Assembly: GCA_029216955.1 (NCBI GenBank)
Contig: JANAVB010015600.1
Coordinates: 27,767,352 to 27,831,351, forward strand
Source: Iris pallida
Taxonomy: Eukaryota > Streptophyta > Magnoliopsida > Asparagales > Iridaceae
Length of the DNA: 64,000 nucleotides
Direction: 5' to 3'
Shown: positions 53,247 through 63,233 of the stretch, piece after piece
Position numbering within the stretch: position 1 is the stretch's first letter
Layout of the letters: each line of letters starts with the position of its first letter
Position numbers and translations under genes: made by a program
The notes under the pieces: model-generated
Seen by the model: only the letters and a program-made list of their open reading frames with translations
The model's database searches: none
What the model was told of the DNA's origin: nothing

Positions 53247-54435
53247 CTAATCCTCAGCCGGATCGTCATCACCACCCTGAGCTTGCTGGAAGGCGCCAAA
53301 AGGATCAATGCCATCAGGGTACATAAACTCATAGGCATTGGGGTCAGAGAAACGCGGGGCCGTGTACATGGGATCCTGAAGATTGAGATCCAGAAAGGCG
53401 TCCCGGTCTTGCAGAGTGCGCTGAATGAAATACCCCTGATCGTGGAAGCGAGACTGGATCAGGGCGCCAAGTCCACGAGTGTGGGCCCGCATCTGCTCCT
53501 CCACCTGGGCCATCTGCAGATCAAAATGGTGCTGAGTGAACGGCATATAACGGCCAGTAGCAGGAGGGGTAGATGTGGGAGCAGTAGGAGTGGGTTGCTC
53601 TTGGGAAGATGAGGCACGGGATGTGGAGGCGGCAGCAAGGGTACGGGATACAGCAAGATATGAGGGGACGCTATCCGAGGAGCAGAGAGACAGGTCAACA
53701 TGCTTGGCCTCCATAAGCAGAGTGATAAAAGAGCCATAGTAGAGATTCTGCTACCCCGAAGGCATGACTCGCCGGAATTGCAGAAGAAGAGTCTTCGGGA
53801 AGGAGAATCGCTTCCGGGCATAGAGATGATACATGAGGACGAGGGCATCACCGGTGATTGCGTCATAGTTCCCGCCCTTCAGAAAAAGAGTGTGGCACAC
53901 GATCCGATGGAGCTCGTAGTAGAACGGCTCCAGCTGGACAGAGAGGGCCGGGATGTTAGGAGGGTTGGGACCCTTGCAGATAATTCGGCAAAATTCGTCG
54001 AAAGGGGACGCCGCCGAGGAGTTGAGAGCACCCAAGGTAGGTAACGCTTCCCCTTTGTCTGGGATGCCTAAGATGTTCCCCACTTTCCGAGAAGTAAGAC
54101 GGAAGTGACGGTCATTTACTATAGATTGAATGGCGGACGGATCATCGTCATCCCCTCGCATATTGCAATAGAAAAGACGGACAGCATCGGGGTAGACCGG
54201 AATCTGGCACCGAAGGAGAGAGGAGAGGCCGGCGTCGTAGGGGGGTGTGACCGAGAAAGAGGTTCCAGTTGATCGCCCGCCCCTTGAACACATTGTGATG
54301 GACAAAGTGCTGGAACCAAAGCTCGGCCGCCAATGCGTTGGAGAAAATGCGTTGGTCATAGCCGGTAGGTAGCGCCACCGGGACGAATGGGTTGAAAGAG
54401 GAGGAGGAGGATCGGGGGCGCTTAGGATTTGCCAT
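53247..54435 (-). pseudogene. Additional ORF downstream of K pol (plant transposon-protein-like), two lesions
   Basis: Starting at 54435 (MANPKRPRSSSSSFNPFVPV), the frame runs RIFSNALAAELWFQHFVHH and KGRAINWNLFL, then a one-base shift near 54255 leads into PPYDAGLSSLLRCQIPVYPD, VRLFYCNMRGD, GNILGIPDKGE and ITGDALVLMYHLYARKRFSF. An in-frame TAG at about 53750 (after RRVMPSG) precedes QNLYYGSF and a C-terminal part with AAASTSRASSSQEQPTPTAP and RYMPFTQHHFDLQMAQVEEQ, ending DDDPAED at 53247. This resembles the 'putative plant transposon protein' domain of many plant retroelement ORFs. It occupies the env-like position of Sireviruses, but I see no signal peptide or transmembrane segment. Function unknown; about 395 codons before lesions. 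Confidence 0.65.
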
Positions 54436-54943
54436 GTAGAAGGATTTTGTGCTTTGGTGTGAGAGGAAGAAGTAGTAGAGAGAAGATGGAAGAAAGAGGG
54501 TTTTTAAAGTAGAGGGGGAAGATGAAGAGATGAGTTTGAAAAAAAAAGGGGGGGAGGAGGGAACGGTTGTAGAGGAGAAGTAAAGTGGGGAGGTGAAAGG
54601 GTGATGGGATGAATTAATGAGTGGAGTAAAAAGAGGAGAGAAAAGGGGGAAGGTGATTTGAAGGGTAATTAATAGAAAGGGAGTTGAGGAGATGGGTAGT
54701 TAATGAGGGATGTGATGGATGAGAGGGAATAAGGATAGGATAGAAAGAAATAAATGAAGAGAGATAAAATGGTAGGCCCGGATCTCAGAGTAGGTGTCCT
54801 GTCCGCCGCCATCCGGCATGCCGACGGTATGCCGACGTATACCGACGGTATGCCGAGAATCGAAACAGAACATAATTCTGCTTCGAAAAACGGCATGCCG
54901 CCGGTATACCGCAGTATACCGTCGGTGTGCCGGACGAAAGGGA
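54436..54943 (-). other. Spacer between K pol and the additional ORF
   Basis: The part next to the ORF (54440-54770) is strongly polypyrimidine on the element's sense strand. The part next to pol (54812-54935) carries palindromic words CGGTATGCCG, CGTATACCG and GGCATGCCG like those of the LTR array. Confidence 0.75.
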
Positions 54944-57900
54944 CTATGGATCAAAGGATAAAATGCCTAGTTCACGGCAAAGGAAAGAGAAGCGATCTTC
55001 CGGGAGGGGCTTAGTGAAGATATCGGCTAATTGATAGGTAGTATCAATAAATTCAAGACGGATATCTCCTTTTTGTTGATGGTCATGAAGAAAATGGTGT
55101 CTAATTTCAATGTGCTTCGTGCGTGAGTGACAAATCGGGTTTTTCGTGAGATTGATAGAGCTAGTGTTATCACATTTAATAGGGGTGCAAGAATGAGAAA
55201 TGCCATAATCAAAAAGTGTTTGAGACATCCAAAGAATTTGTGCACAACAACAACCAGCCGCAATATACTCTGCCTCAGTGGTTGAGAGAGCGACAGAGTT
55301 TTGCTTCTTACTAAACCACGAGACCAAGGACTTCCCGAGGAATTGACATGTGCCACTAGTGCTTTTTCGGTCAATCTTGCATCCGGCAAAATCCGCATCC
55401 GAAAAGCCGTGAAGCTCAAAGGATGAGGATTTCGGATACCAAAGATCCATGTTAATGGTGCCTTTGAGATAACGAAAAATGCGCTTAACGGCACTCAAAT
55501 GTGATTCCTTTGGATTGGCTTGATATCGTGCACACAAGCAAACACTAAACATGATATCCGGACGGCTAGCAGTTAGATAGAGTAAGCTACCGATCATACC
55601 TCTATACTTACGAATGTCGACCGATGTGCCATCTTCATCATTGTCAAGCTTGGTCGTTGTAGCCATAGGGGTCCTCATTGATTTGGATGAGTCAAGGTCG
55701 AAACGCTTGAGGAGGTCCTTTGTATATTTTGCTTGATTGATGAAGGTTCCTTTAGGTCCTTGTTTGATTTGTAACCCCAAGAAGAAGGAGAGTTCACCCA
55801 TTATACTCATTTCAAACTCTTCCTGCATAACTTTGGCAAATTCTACACAAAGTGTGTTGTTAGTAGAACCAAAAATAATATCATCAACATAAATTTGAAC
55901 CAATAAGAGAGTCCCATCATGGGATTTAATAAAAAGTGTGGTGTCAACTTTTTCCTTTGAAAAATTGTGAGAAACAAGAAAAGAGCTAAGACGCTCATAC
56001 CAAGCACGTGGAGCTTGTTTGAGGCCATAAAGGGCTTTATGGAGTTTGAAAACGTGGTTAGGAAATTGAAAATCTTCAAAACCGGGAGGTTGTTTAACAT
56101 AAACTTCCTCCTTAATAATACCATTAAGAAAAGCACTCTTAACATCCATTTGAAATAGCTTAAAGTCATTAAAACAAGCAAAGGCACAAAGCATACGAAT
56201 GGATTCAAGACGTGCAACCGGAGCATAGGTTTCGTCGTAGTCAATGCCTTCCTCTTGGTTATAGCCTTGAGCAACCAATCGGGCTTTGTTACGAGTCACT
56301 AACCCATCTTCATTTAGCTTGTTGCGAAACACCCATTTAGTTCCAATAATGGGATGATTGCTAGGTTTTGGAACAAGTTCCCAAACCTTGCTTCGCTCAA
56401 ATTGATTAAGCTCCTCTTGCATAGCTATTATCCAAAATTCATTAAGAAAAGCATCATTAACATTTTTAGGCTCTATTTGAGAGATAAAAGCCACATTGGC
56501 ACAAAGATCACGAGTGGCGGATCTTGTGCTAACACTTGAGGAAGGATCCCCAATGATGAGCTCCTTAGGATGATTGGTGACAAATCTCCATTCTCTTGGG
56601 AGATCCTTTGGAGGAGGCTCGAGAGGAGGAGACTCTTTTGATGGGGTCACAACTTCATTGTTAGATGAAGAAGGACGATCCTCAATAGAGGAGTTCTCCA
56701 ATCCAAACGAGATGTCATCAATATCCTCGGAGGAGGAGAATGTAGAAGAGTTGAGTTCATTAAAAGAGACATTGATTGACTCTTCGACAACAAGACTTCT
56801 TTTATTAAAAACACGAAAACCTTTGCTATGAGTAGAGTATCCAAGGAATATTCCTTCATAGGCTTTTTCTTCAAACTTGCCTAGGTTATCCTTGGTATTC
56901 AAAATAAAACAATTACAACCAAAAATCTTGAAATATTCAATAGAAGGAATTTTGTTAAACCAAAGCTCATAAGGAGTCTTCTTAGTAATAGGTCTAATTA
57001 AGACCCTATTAATAACATGACACGCCGTATTAACGGCTTCCGCCCAAAAATATTGAGGGAGCTTATATTGGTTTAACATGACCCGGGCCATATCGCCAAG
57101 GGTTCTATTCTTTCTCTCCACAACACCATTTTGTTGAGGAGTACGGGGACAAGCAAAATCATGTCCAAAACCATTCTTTTCACAAAATCTTTTGAAATCA
57201 ACATTATCAAATTCACCTCCATGATCACTCCTAATTTTGTTAATAGAAAAACCTTTCTCATTTTGAACACGTTTACAAAAAGCAACAAATTCACGAAAAG
57301 TATCATTTTTGCAAGCAAGAAAAATAACCCAAGTAAATCTCGAAAAATCATCAACTAAAACAAAGGCATAAAGTTTGCCACCAAGGCTAGCTACTCTACT
57401 AGGCCCGAAAAGATCCATATGAATAAGTTGAAGGGGTCTAGTGGTACTCACAGAGTTGATGGATTTGAAAGATGACTTGGTCAACTTACTTTTCTCGCAT
57501 TCTTCACATACCATATCCTTCTTGAAAGGGATACTAGGAAGTCCTCGTACAAGCTTCTTGGAGGCGAGGCGAGAGATGGTATCCATGTTGGCGTGTCCAA
57601 GCCTCATGTGCCAAAGCCAACTCTCATCGTTCTTTGCAACTAGGCACCTGTCATTGTTAGTACCTTCAACAAGATAAAGAACATAAATATTGTTTTCTCT
57701 AATGCCTTCATACACAATAGTTCCATTGGAGCTATCGGTAATGTAGCATTTGAGTTTAACAAACTTGATATCATAGCCATTATCGGTAAGATGGCTAATA
57801 CTAAGGAGGTTATGCTTGAGATTAGTAACAAGACATACATTATTAATGCAAGAATAAGGAGGGGAACCGATATTACCATTTCCAATAATATAACCTTTTA

Positions 57901-58033
57901 GATTGTTACCGAAGGAGACGTGTCCTTCCTTCTTCATCGATAGCGTTGTAAAAAGTGAAGCATCACCGGTCATGTGCCGTGAACAACCGCTATCGAGAAT
58001 CCACTTACTTCTAGCATGAGAAGGATTCGTCAC
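54944..58033 (-). CDS. Element K pol (PR-INT-RT-RNase H)
   Basis: A 1029-codon uninterrupted ORF. Protease WILDSGCSRHMTGD lies at about residues 11-24. GAG-pre-integrase LWHMRLGHANMDTISRL and CEECEKSKL follow (about 140-190). Integrase has MDLFGPSR, VDDFSRFTWV, IRSDHGGEFDN and QQNGVVERKNRTL (D-D-E, about 207-310). RT has KWVFRNKLNEDGLVTRNKAR, FQMDVKSAFLNG, LYGLKQAPRAWYERL and IYVDDIIFG. RNase H has GFSDADFAGCKIDRKSTSG, STTEAEYIAAG, KCDNTSSINL and HIEIRHHFLHD. The C-terminal LADIFTKPL is typical. All catalytic residues looked for are present, so the enzyme looks competent. The protease frame is separated from gag by a stop and a frame change (58034-58130). Confidence 0.95.
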   Translation of the reverse strand: MTNPSHARSKWILDSGCSRHMTGDASLFTTLSMKKEGHVSFGNNLKGYIIGNGNIGSPPYSCINNVCLVTNLKHNLLSISHLTDNGYDIKFVKLKCYITDSSNGTIVYEGIRENNIYVLYLVEGTNNDRCLVAKNDESWLWHMRLGHANMDTISRLASKKLVRGLPSIPFKKDMVCEECEKSKLTKSSFKSINSVSTTRPLQLIHMDLFGPSRVASLGGKLYAFVLVDDFSRFTWVIFLACKNDTFREFVAFCKRVQNEKGFSINKIRSDHGGEFDNVDFKRFCEKNGFGHDFACPRTPQQNGVVERKNRTLGDMARVMLNQYKLPQYFWAEAVNTACHVINRVLIRPITKKTPYELWFNKIPSIEYFKIFGCNCFILNTKDNLGKFEEKAYEGIFLGYSTHSKGFRVFNKRSLVVEESINVSFNELNSSTFSSSEDIDDISFGLENSSIEDRPSSSNNEVVTPSKESPPLEPPPKDLPREWRFVTNHPKELIIGDPSSSVSTRSATRDLCANVAFISQIEPKNVNDAFLNEFWIIAMQEELNQFERSKVWELVPKPSNHPIIGTKWVFRNKLNEDGLVTRNKARLVAQGYNQEEGIDYDETYAPVARLESIRMLCAFACFNDFKLFQMDVKSAFLNGIIKEEVYVKQPPGFEDFQFPNHVFKLHKALYGLKQAPRAWYERLSSFLVSHNFSKEKVDTTLFIKSHDGTLLLVQIYVDDIIFGSTNNTLCVEFAKVMQEEFEMSIMGELSFFLGLQIKQGPKGTFINQAKYTKDLLKRFDLDSSKSMRTPMATTTKLDNDEDGTSVDIRKYRGMIGSLLYLTASRPDIMFSVCLCARYQANPKESHLSAVKRIFRYLKGTINMDLWYPKSSSFELHGFSDADFAGCKIDRKSTSGTCQFLGKSLVSWFSKKQNSVALSTTEAEYIAAGCCCAQILWMSQTLFDYGISHSCTPIKCDNTSSINLTKNPICHSRTKHIEIRHHFLHDHQQKGDIRLEFIDTTYQLADIFTKPLPEDRFSFLCRELGILSFDP

Positions 58034-58130
58034 CTACAATATAAGTTGAAGATGAATATTTTGGTACCCATGATCTTATGGGTCCTTGAGTGTTAGTCTT
58101 AGGAACCCATTTAAGAACTCTCATGTCAAC
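58034..58130 (-). other. K gag-pol junction
   Basis: The gag frame stops with TAA (58131), then stays open as VLKWVPKTNTQGPIRSWVPK up to about 58040, where the pol frame begins one base out of register. This WVPK-rich stretch is normally part of Sirevirus Gag-Pol. The stop and shift may be mutations or an expression strategy. Confidence 0.7.
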
Positions 58131-59909
58131 TTATTTTCTTGTATAACAAAAATTAGAAGTATGACCAAGCAAACCACAATAATTGCATATTAAAGAAGAT
58201 CTAGAAGAAGAAGTATGAGTGTTGTGCATATGTGAGTCTCTAGTATGAGATGTTCTACCATGAGTGTTATGATGATAGTAAAATGCAAGATGAGATGTGT
58301 TCTTCTTAACAAAAGGTCCTTTTCTTGTGTTAGAAAAGGAGTTGTGTGTAGTGTTCATGTAATGGTTATGCCGAGCATTGTGATGCGTGTGAGGGTGTCT
58401 TGGAGCATGCATGTGAGTGGTATTCTTATTACTTAAATTCTTACTCCGTGTAAGAAGATTATTATACTTAATAGAAGTGGAATATTCTCTTCTATTAGCA
58501 TCTTGACATTTGCGCATAGCAAATTCATAAGAGCTTCTCATGGATTGAATCTCATCATCCTTTTTCTTGATGGTGTCAAGAGATTCTTGAAATTTTAGTC
58601 TCAAAGACTCCATTTCATCCGTGTCGGAAATAGGAGATTTTCCCTTCACATCACTAATGATGCTTGAGAGCCTCTCTACTTCAAGTTGAAGAGCCTCAAC
58701 CTCCTTAAGAGATTTCTTGTATTTATTTCGAACACCTTTGTGTTCTTCATGTAACTCAAGAATGGCTTTCTCCAAATCATCATAGGTAAGAGTGTTTAAG
58801 GAAAAATCATCAAGTACCTCATCGGTTGCCATGAGACAAACGTTGGCATTGTGTTTGCACTCCTTGTCGTTGTCGGAGTCGCTCGCGTCGCTTTCACACC
58901 AAATGCTAGTGTTGGCGAACTTTCTGGAGGACGAGCTTCCCTTGCTTGGCTTCTCGTACTTGCTTGAGTCTTTTCGTATCATCGGACAATCCCTCTTGAT
59001 GTGTCCGGGTCTTTTGCATTGATAGCACGCCGGGTCTTCTTCATTGTCCCGTCTAGAGCGGTTGGCCTTGTTGAACTTTAAGAACTTCCTGAAGTGCTTA
59101 GCTGTGAGAGCTATTTCTTCATCGCCGTCCGACTCATTGTCGTCGGAGCTATCCTTGGAGTAGGACCTTGATGCTTTGAGAGCAAGAGTCTTCTCCTTTT
59201 CTTTGGTCTTCTCCTTCTCCTTCTCTTGAATGGAGGATTCCTCTTGATCCTTCATGTCAAGCTCGTGAGTCATCAGCTTACCCATGAGGGTCTCTAGGTT
59301 CATGACGGTTAGATCGTTCCCCTCAATGATTGCGGTAGCTTTAGGACTCCAAGCTTTCGTCAATCCTCTAAGAATCTTCCTTATCTTTTCATGAGCGGGA
59401 TATTCCTTTCCAAGAGAAGAGAGAGGGTTAATAATATCACCAAAACGAGTAAACATGCTAGCAATAGATTCATCATGCTTCATTTTAAAAGACTCATATT
59501 CTTGCGTGAGTCTACTGATCTTAGATTCCTTCACTTGTGAAGTCCCCTCGTGTGTGACTTCAAGTAACTTCCAAATCTCATTGGAAGTCTTGCAAGTAGA
59601 GATTCGATTGAATTCACTACTGTCGAGAGCACAGTAAAGAGCGTTCATTGCCTTGGCATCTCGACAAGCAAGCTTCTTGATATTTTCAGTGAGTGTTTCC
59701 CGAAGGGTGTCAGAAACAATATCGTCAATAGCTCTGGAAGGAGTAGGGAGGCCATTTATCACGCAATCCCATAAATCGAAATCTATGGACATGAGATAAA
59801 TGCCCATCCTAATCTTCCAATAGTTATAGTTGGTACCATCAAATAGGGGAGGCCTATTTGTGGAGTGTCCCTCATTGTGAAACGTGTTGATGCTAGGGTT
59901 AGAGGCCAT
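58131..59909 (-). CDS. Element K gag
   Basis: A 592-codon ORF starting at 59909, 40 bases after the PBS. The N-terminus RPPLFDGTNYNYWKIRM (about 19-35) is the DUF4219-type gag motif. A UBN2-type capsid follows (about 60-210). A Lys/Glu-rich stretch leads to a CCHC knuckle CYQCKRPGHIKRDC (about 296-309). A long coiled coil (about 375-485) has a Leu heptad pattern, followed by a His/Asn/Thr-rich tract (about 500-570) and a second knuckle CNYCGLLGHTSNFC near the C-terminus. Long Gag with coiled coil and two knuckles fits the Sirevirus lineage. Gag forms the particle and binds element RNA. Confidence 0.93.
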   Translation of the reverse strand: MASNPSINTFHNEGHSTNRPPLFDGTNYNYWKIRMGIYLMSIDFDLWDCVINGLPTPSRAIDDIVSDTLRETLTENIKKLACRDAKAMNALYCALDSSEFNRISTCKTSNEIWKLLEVTHEGTSQVKESKISRLTQEYESFKMKHDESIASMFTRFGDIINPLSSLGKEYPAHEKIRKILRGLTKAWSPKATAIIEGNDLTVMNLETLMGKLMTHELDMKDQEESSIQEKEKEKTKEKEKTLALKASRSYSKDSSDDNESDGDEEIALTAKHFRKFLKFNKANRSRRDNEEDPACYQCKRPGHIKRDCPMIRKDSSKYEKPSKGSSSSRKFANTSIWCESDASDSDNDKECKHNANVCLMATDEVLDDFSLNTLTYDDLEKAILELHEEHKGVRNKYKKSLKEVEALQLEVERLSSIISDVKGKSPISDTDEMESLRLKFQESLDTIKKKDDEIQSMRSSYEFAMRKCQDANRREYSTSIKYNNLLTRSKNLSNKNTTHMHAPRHPHTHHNARHNHYMNTTHNSFSNTRKGPFVKKNTSHLAFYYHHNTHGRTSHTRDSHMHNTHTSSSRSSLICNYCGLLGHTSNFCYTRK

Positions 59910-59948
59910 GGATCACTCAAGGGTGTAAATCCAAAACAAGAGAACGAA

Positions 59949-59960
59949 GCTCTGATACCA
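59949..59960 (-). promoter_or_regulatory. Primer-binding site of element K
   Basis: The minus strand reads TGGTATCAGAGC two bases after the 5' LTR. Confidence 0.9.
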
Positions 59961-59962
59961 AT

Positions 59963-61268
59963 TGTAGAACCCTAGAAGGGGGGTGAATAGGGAAATAAAA
60001 AATAAACTACAACAATTGATGCAATAAAGACAATTAAAAGTAAAGAGTAGAAAGATCAAACGCAAACGCAAGGATGTATCCTGGTATCCTCTTTTGAGGC
60101 AATCCAGTCCTGGAACTCTCTCCGGCTTTAATCCACTATTATCCAAATAGTACACACGAGTTTGGATCCGAAGAACTCGCCAACTTCAACACGAGTTTGG
60201 ATCCGAAGACTCGCCAACTTCTACACACGAGTTTTCTTACGAAGGCTCGCCAACTTCAAACAAAAGAGAATGAGAACTTGTTGATCTTCTAACACGTGAA
60301 GATCGAAATGTACAACTCTTTAATACTCTAGCACTTTGGGAGAGGATGACAATGAAAAGCTTGGAAGAGTATTAATGGTGGAGCTCTTGGTTGTTGGAAA
60401 ATTTATGGAAGAGTTGGTGAGAAAGCTCAAGAGAGAGAGAGCTTCCTTTTATAAGTGAACCAAGAGTTGGTGGCATTTAATGCTCTGAATACAGGCAGAA
60501 CGGCATGCCGGCGGTATGCAGCGGCATACCGTCGGTATACCGTCCAAATAGTAACGGTCATATTAATGACCGTTTGAGAGCATTAAATGCGGCCATTAAT
60601 GCTGGTCAGAGCAATTCGAAAACCAAATATTTGAAAGTCGGTATACCGTCGGTATGCTGGAGCATGCCGCCGGTATGCCGATAATATATCACAGCAAGTT
60701 TTGAGTTGCTAAAAACGGTATACCACCGGTATGCCGGAGCATGCCGTCGGTATGCCGACAATTTGTCACAGCAACTATCTGGACAAAAAAAGCGGTATAC
60801 CGCCGGTATGCCGGAGCATGCCGCCGGTATGCCGACTTTTGTCACAGCAACTTTTCTGGACAAGAAAAGCGGTATACCGCCGGTATGCCGGAGCATGCCG
60901 CCGGTATGCCGACTATTTGTCACAGCAACTTTCTGTATGCCAAAAACGGTATACCGTCGGTATGCCGGAGCATGCCGCCGGTATGCCGCTCTGTAGCTAT
61001 TTGATTTTTGACTTGTTCTTTTTAATGTCATCCTTCCTTAGGTGTTTACAGAAATACCTAGACCAGTACAGACTCGAAAACACTAAGCAGGAGGACGCCG
61101 TCTATTTGCTGAGAGCGCTGGTAACTTCTATAGTCTTCAAGGAAGATGGAGAATGCTCTTGAACGGAATAACTCCATGTAGTAGATCTTCTGAGAATAAT
61201 TGAATCTGAAGTACAGAAGACTAAACTACGAAGATGCTATTAATTAATCAAAATAAAATGTGCCAACA
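59963..61268 (-). repeat. Element K 5' LTR, with the 77-bp array at 60640-60996
   Basis: TGTAGAACCC to GTGCCAACA, about 1306 bp, aligning without notable gaps to 51507-52813. The five palindromic units are conserved in number and spacing. Confidence 0.92.
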
Positions 61269-63233
61269 ATATTGTCCCAGGCTACTAAAGGAACGGGGGT
61301 GACATGACATTGACTACGGTTACCTAACCCTTCTAATGTGTTTATGCAGTTAAGAACAAACCTTTTGTCGCATGAGCCATGGCTGTAAATAGGATCTGGC
61401 ATAGTCCCCACTTGGGCACCAGTGACCTAAGCACATGACGTTCAAAAACGATAGTGGCCAACCTGAGTGGATCATCTTACCCCAAGCGCATAACGTTCAA
61501 GAACGTCAGTGGCCAACATGAGGGGGGATAAGCATACCCGTATCTCCAGCGGAGCTTTCGGGTTACAAGAGAATGTGTAATAGAAGCCCATATGACAAGA
61601 AAATGTTCTCCCCTCCCTATGCACCTGTCTAAGTCGCATCCGCGATCATGTACCTCTACTAATTGCTAAGTCTCCTAACATGCCTCTATTAGCAGTTAGA
61701 CCTAACGCATGCGTACGGGTGATCAGCCAACACGCAAGGACCTCTACGTGCTACTCATCTCACACATACTCGTGTTACAACCGTGTCGAGGTATATGTAA
61801 TACACTACAGATGGTAGTCCCTTAACTCTAAGTCCATATGCAATCAAAGGATAATAATTAAAGTAAAGCTAATATCACTAAGCAGGCAGTAAATTATGAA
61901 CTGTAATAATTGTAGAGCTAAAAGAACTAGAAATAAATGAACAGTGATATGCAATAAATAAAATATAGGCTAATTATAAACAGTATAAATGGCAAGGTAT
62001 CTTGCCTGAGGTTGTGTGCAAAAGGGCGACGTCTAATAGCTCGAACTGTCAGAATAGTGCAGCGATGAAAGCCAAATCCCGCATACATCCTCGGATGCTG
62101 AAATAAACACCACGAACGTGTTTAGAATAAAAGATATGTCTAGAAAATGCCTCTCCAAAAGTTCAATTCTGGAACAGAGCAAAATTATAATTTCGGGTCA
62201 AACGATATCCGCCGTTGGATCCGTTTTGCACCGAAAAGTATGCCAGTATCTATGGTCTCTAAAGTCGTCAAACTATATGTCTACGGGTCCGGTTTGAGGA
62301 GACGAATCCAACAGTATGTCCAATTTTGGATTCCGGTGAGCCGTGCACAAATTCGTTCGTTGAAACGGGTTGCGGGCCCGCCAAATAGACGTTCCGATCG
62401 ACCTTCTCAGAATCGGACCAAACTTGGCATACATGACTAGAAAAATGATACGGTCCTACTGGCGCAAGTTTCGTCTCGATTTGACGAACGTGCACATAGT
62501 AATTGGAAAATTTGCAAATAGGCTGATACGAAAATTTTTGATGAATACGCATCAAATTCGTCGCGCACACGCAACTAATTTGAATTCCGTCAAAGCCCAC
62601 ACATCCACGAAGTCGATACGCACCTTTCGATGCTTTCGATTCGCGACCAAGAGGTCAGGGTTAGGGTTTATGTGTTGATGTTGTTGTTGGAGTTGGAGTT
62701 TATATATCAGGGTCGGGGGGGGAGGTGGGCTTGGGCGCTCGGGTGAACAGTGCCCCCCCTCCCCGCGGGTACTGTCCACCCGAGGGGATTCTTTTTTTTT
62801 ATGCAAAATCTAAAATACTAAGAAACTCCTAATAATAATTTAAATAAATTCTTAAAATAAAAAATATTTTCTACAATATTACTTATATATTTTGCACATA
62901 TATATTCTTTTACATTATAATTTTTTTTACTCTATATCCCAAATATAACTAGAGTATTTTATATATTCAAATATATATTTTCTTAATATAATTAAAACTT
63001 TCAACGTAGAAAAATAGAAAGATAGCTTCTACACAAAATACAATATTTCTATATATTGCATAAATAAAAATATTCAATACCTTATACGGAATATATTTAT
63101 TTTCCTAAGAGAGAAAAAAAACAACCTCATAACAAGTCTTTTAATATAAATAACAATTATCTATAGTTACCAAAAATCTAATTGATTAATAATTAAAAGG
63201 AAATAAATATAATGAAACTTTAGGGGGTTTACA
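61269..63233 (-). other. Element J LTR, larger piece: content
   Basis: No gene. It includes a repeated pair CGCATAACGTTCAAGAACG / CATGACGTTCAAAAACG with GTGGCCAAC (61430-61520), a G/C-rich stretch (62700-62785) and an AT-rich tail (62800-63220). Confidence 0.6.

Larger units (their letters stand above)
51507..61268 (-). mobile_element. Element K: young Sirevirus-like copia retrotransposon with extra ORF
   Basis: A 9.76-kb element on the minus strand: 5' LTR (61268-59963), PBS, gag (59909-58131), pol (58033-54944), a spacer, an extra ORF (54435-53247), multiple polypurine tracts (52915-52815), and 3' LTR (52813-51507). Flanks ACATT (51502-51506) and ATATT (61269-61273) are a probable target duplication with one mismatch. 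A 592-residue Gag with coiled coil, an ORF after pol and several PPTs are Sirevirus (SIRE/Maximus) traits. LTRs differ by about 15 substitutions by eye, so insertion is recent. Confidence 0.9.
50934..63233 (-). repeat. Element J 3' LTR (gypsy type), split by K
   Basis: Starts TGTAACGCCCCAGTCCC and ends GGGGGTTTACA, with TGTAA/TTACA termini. The two pieces (50934-51506, 61269-63233) total about 2.5 kb. On the minus strand the bases preceding the LTR read GAGGACAAAATTTTTATAAG and GGGTAGGA, the purine/GAGGAC context typical of Ty3/gypsy 3' LTRs. So J's body extends right, beyond the window. Confidence 0.75.
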
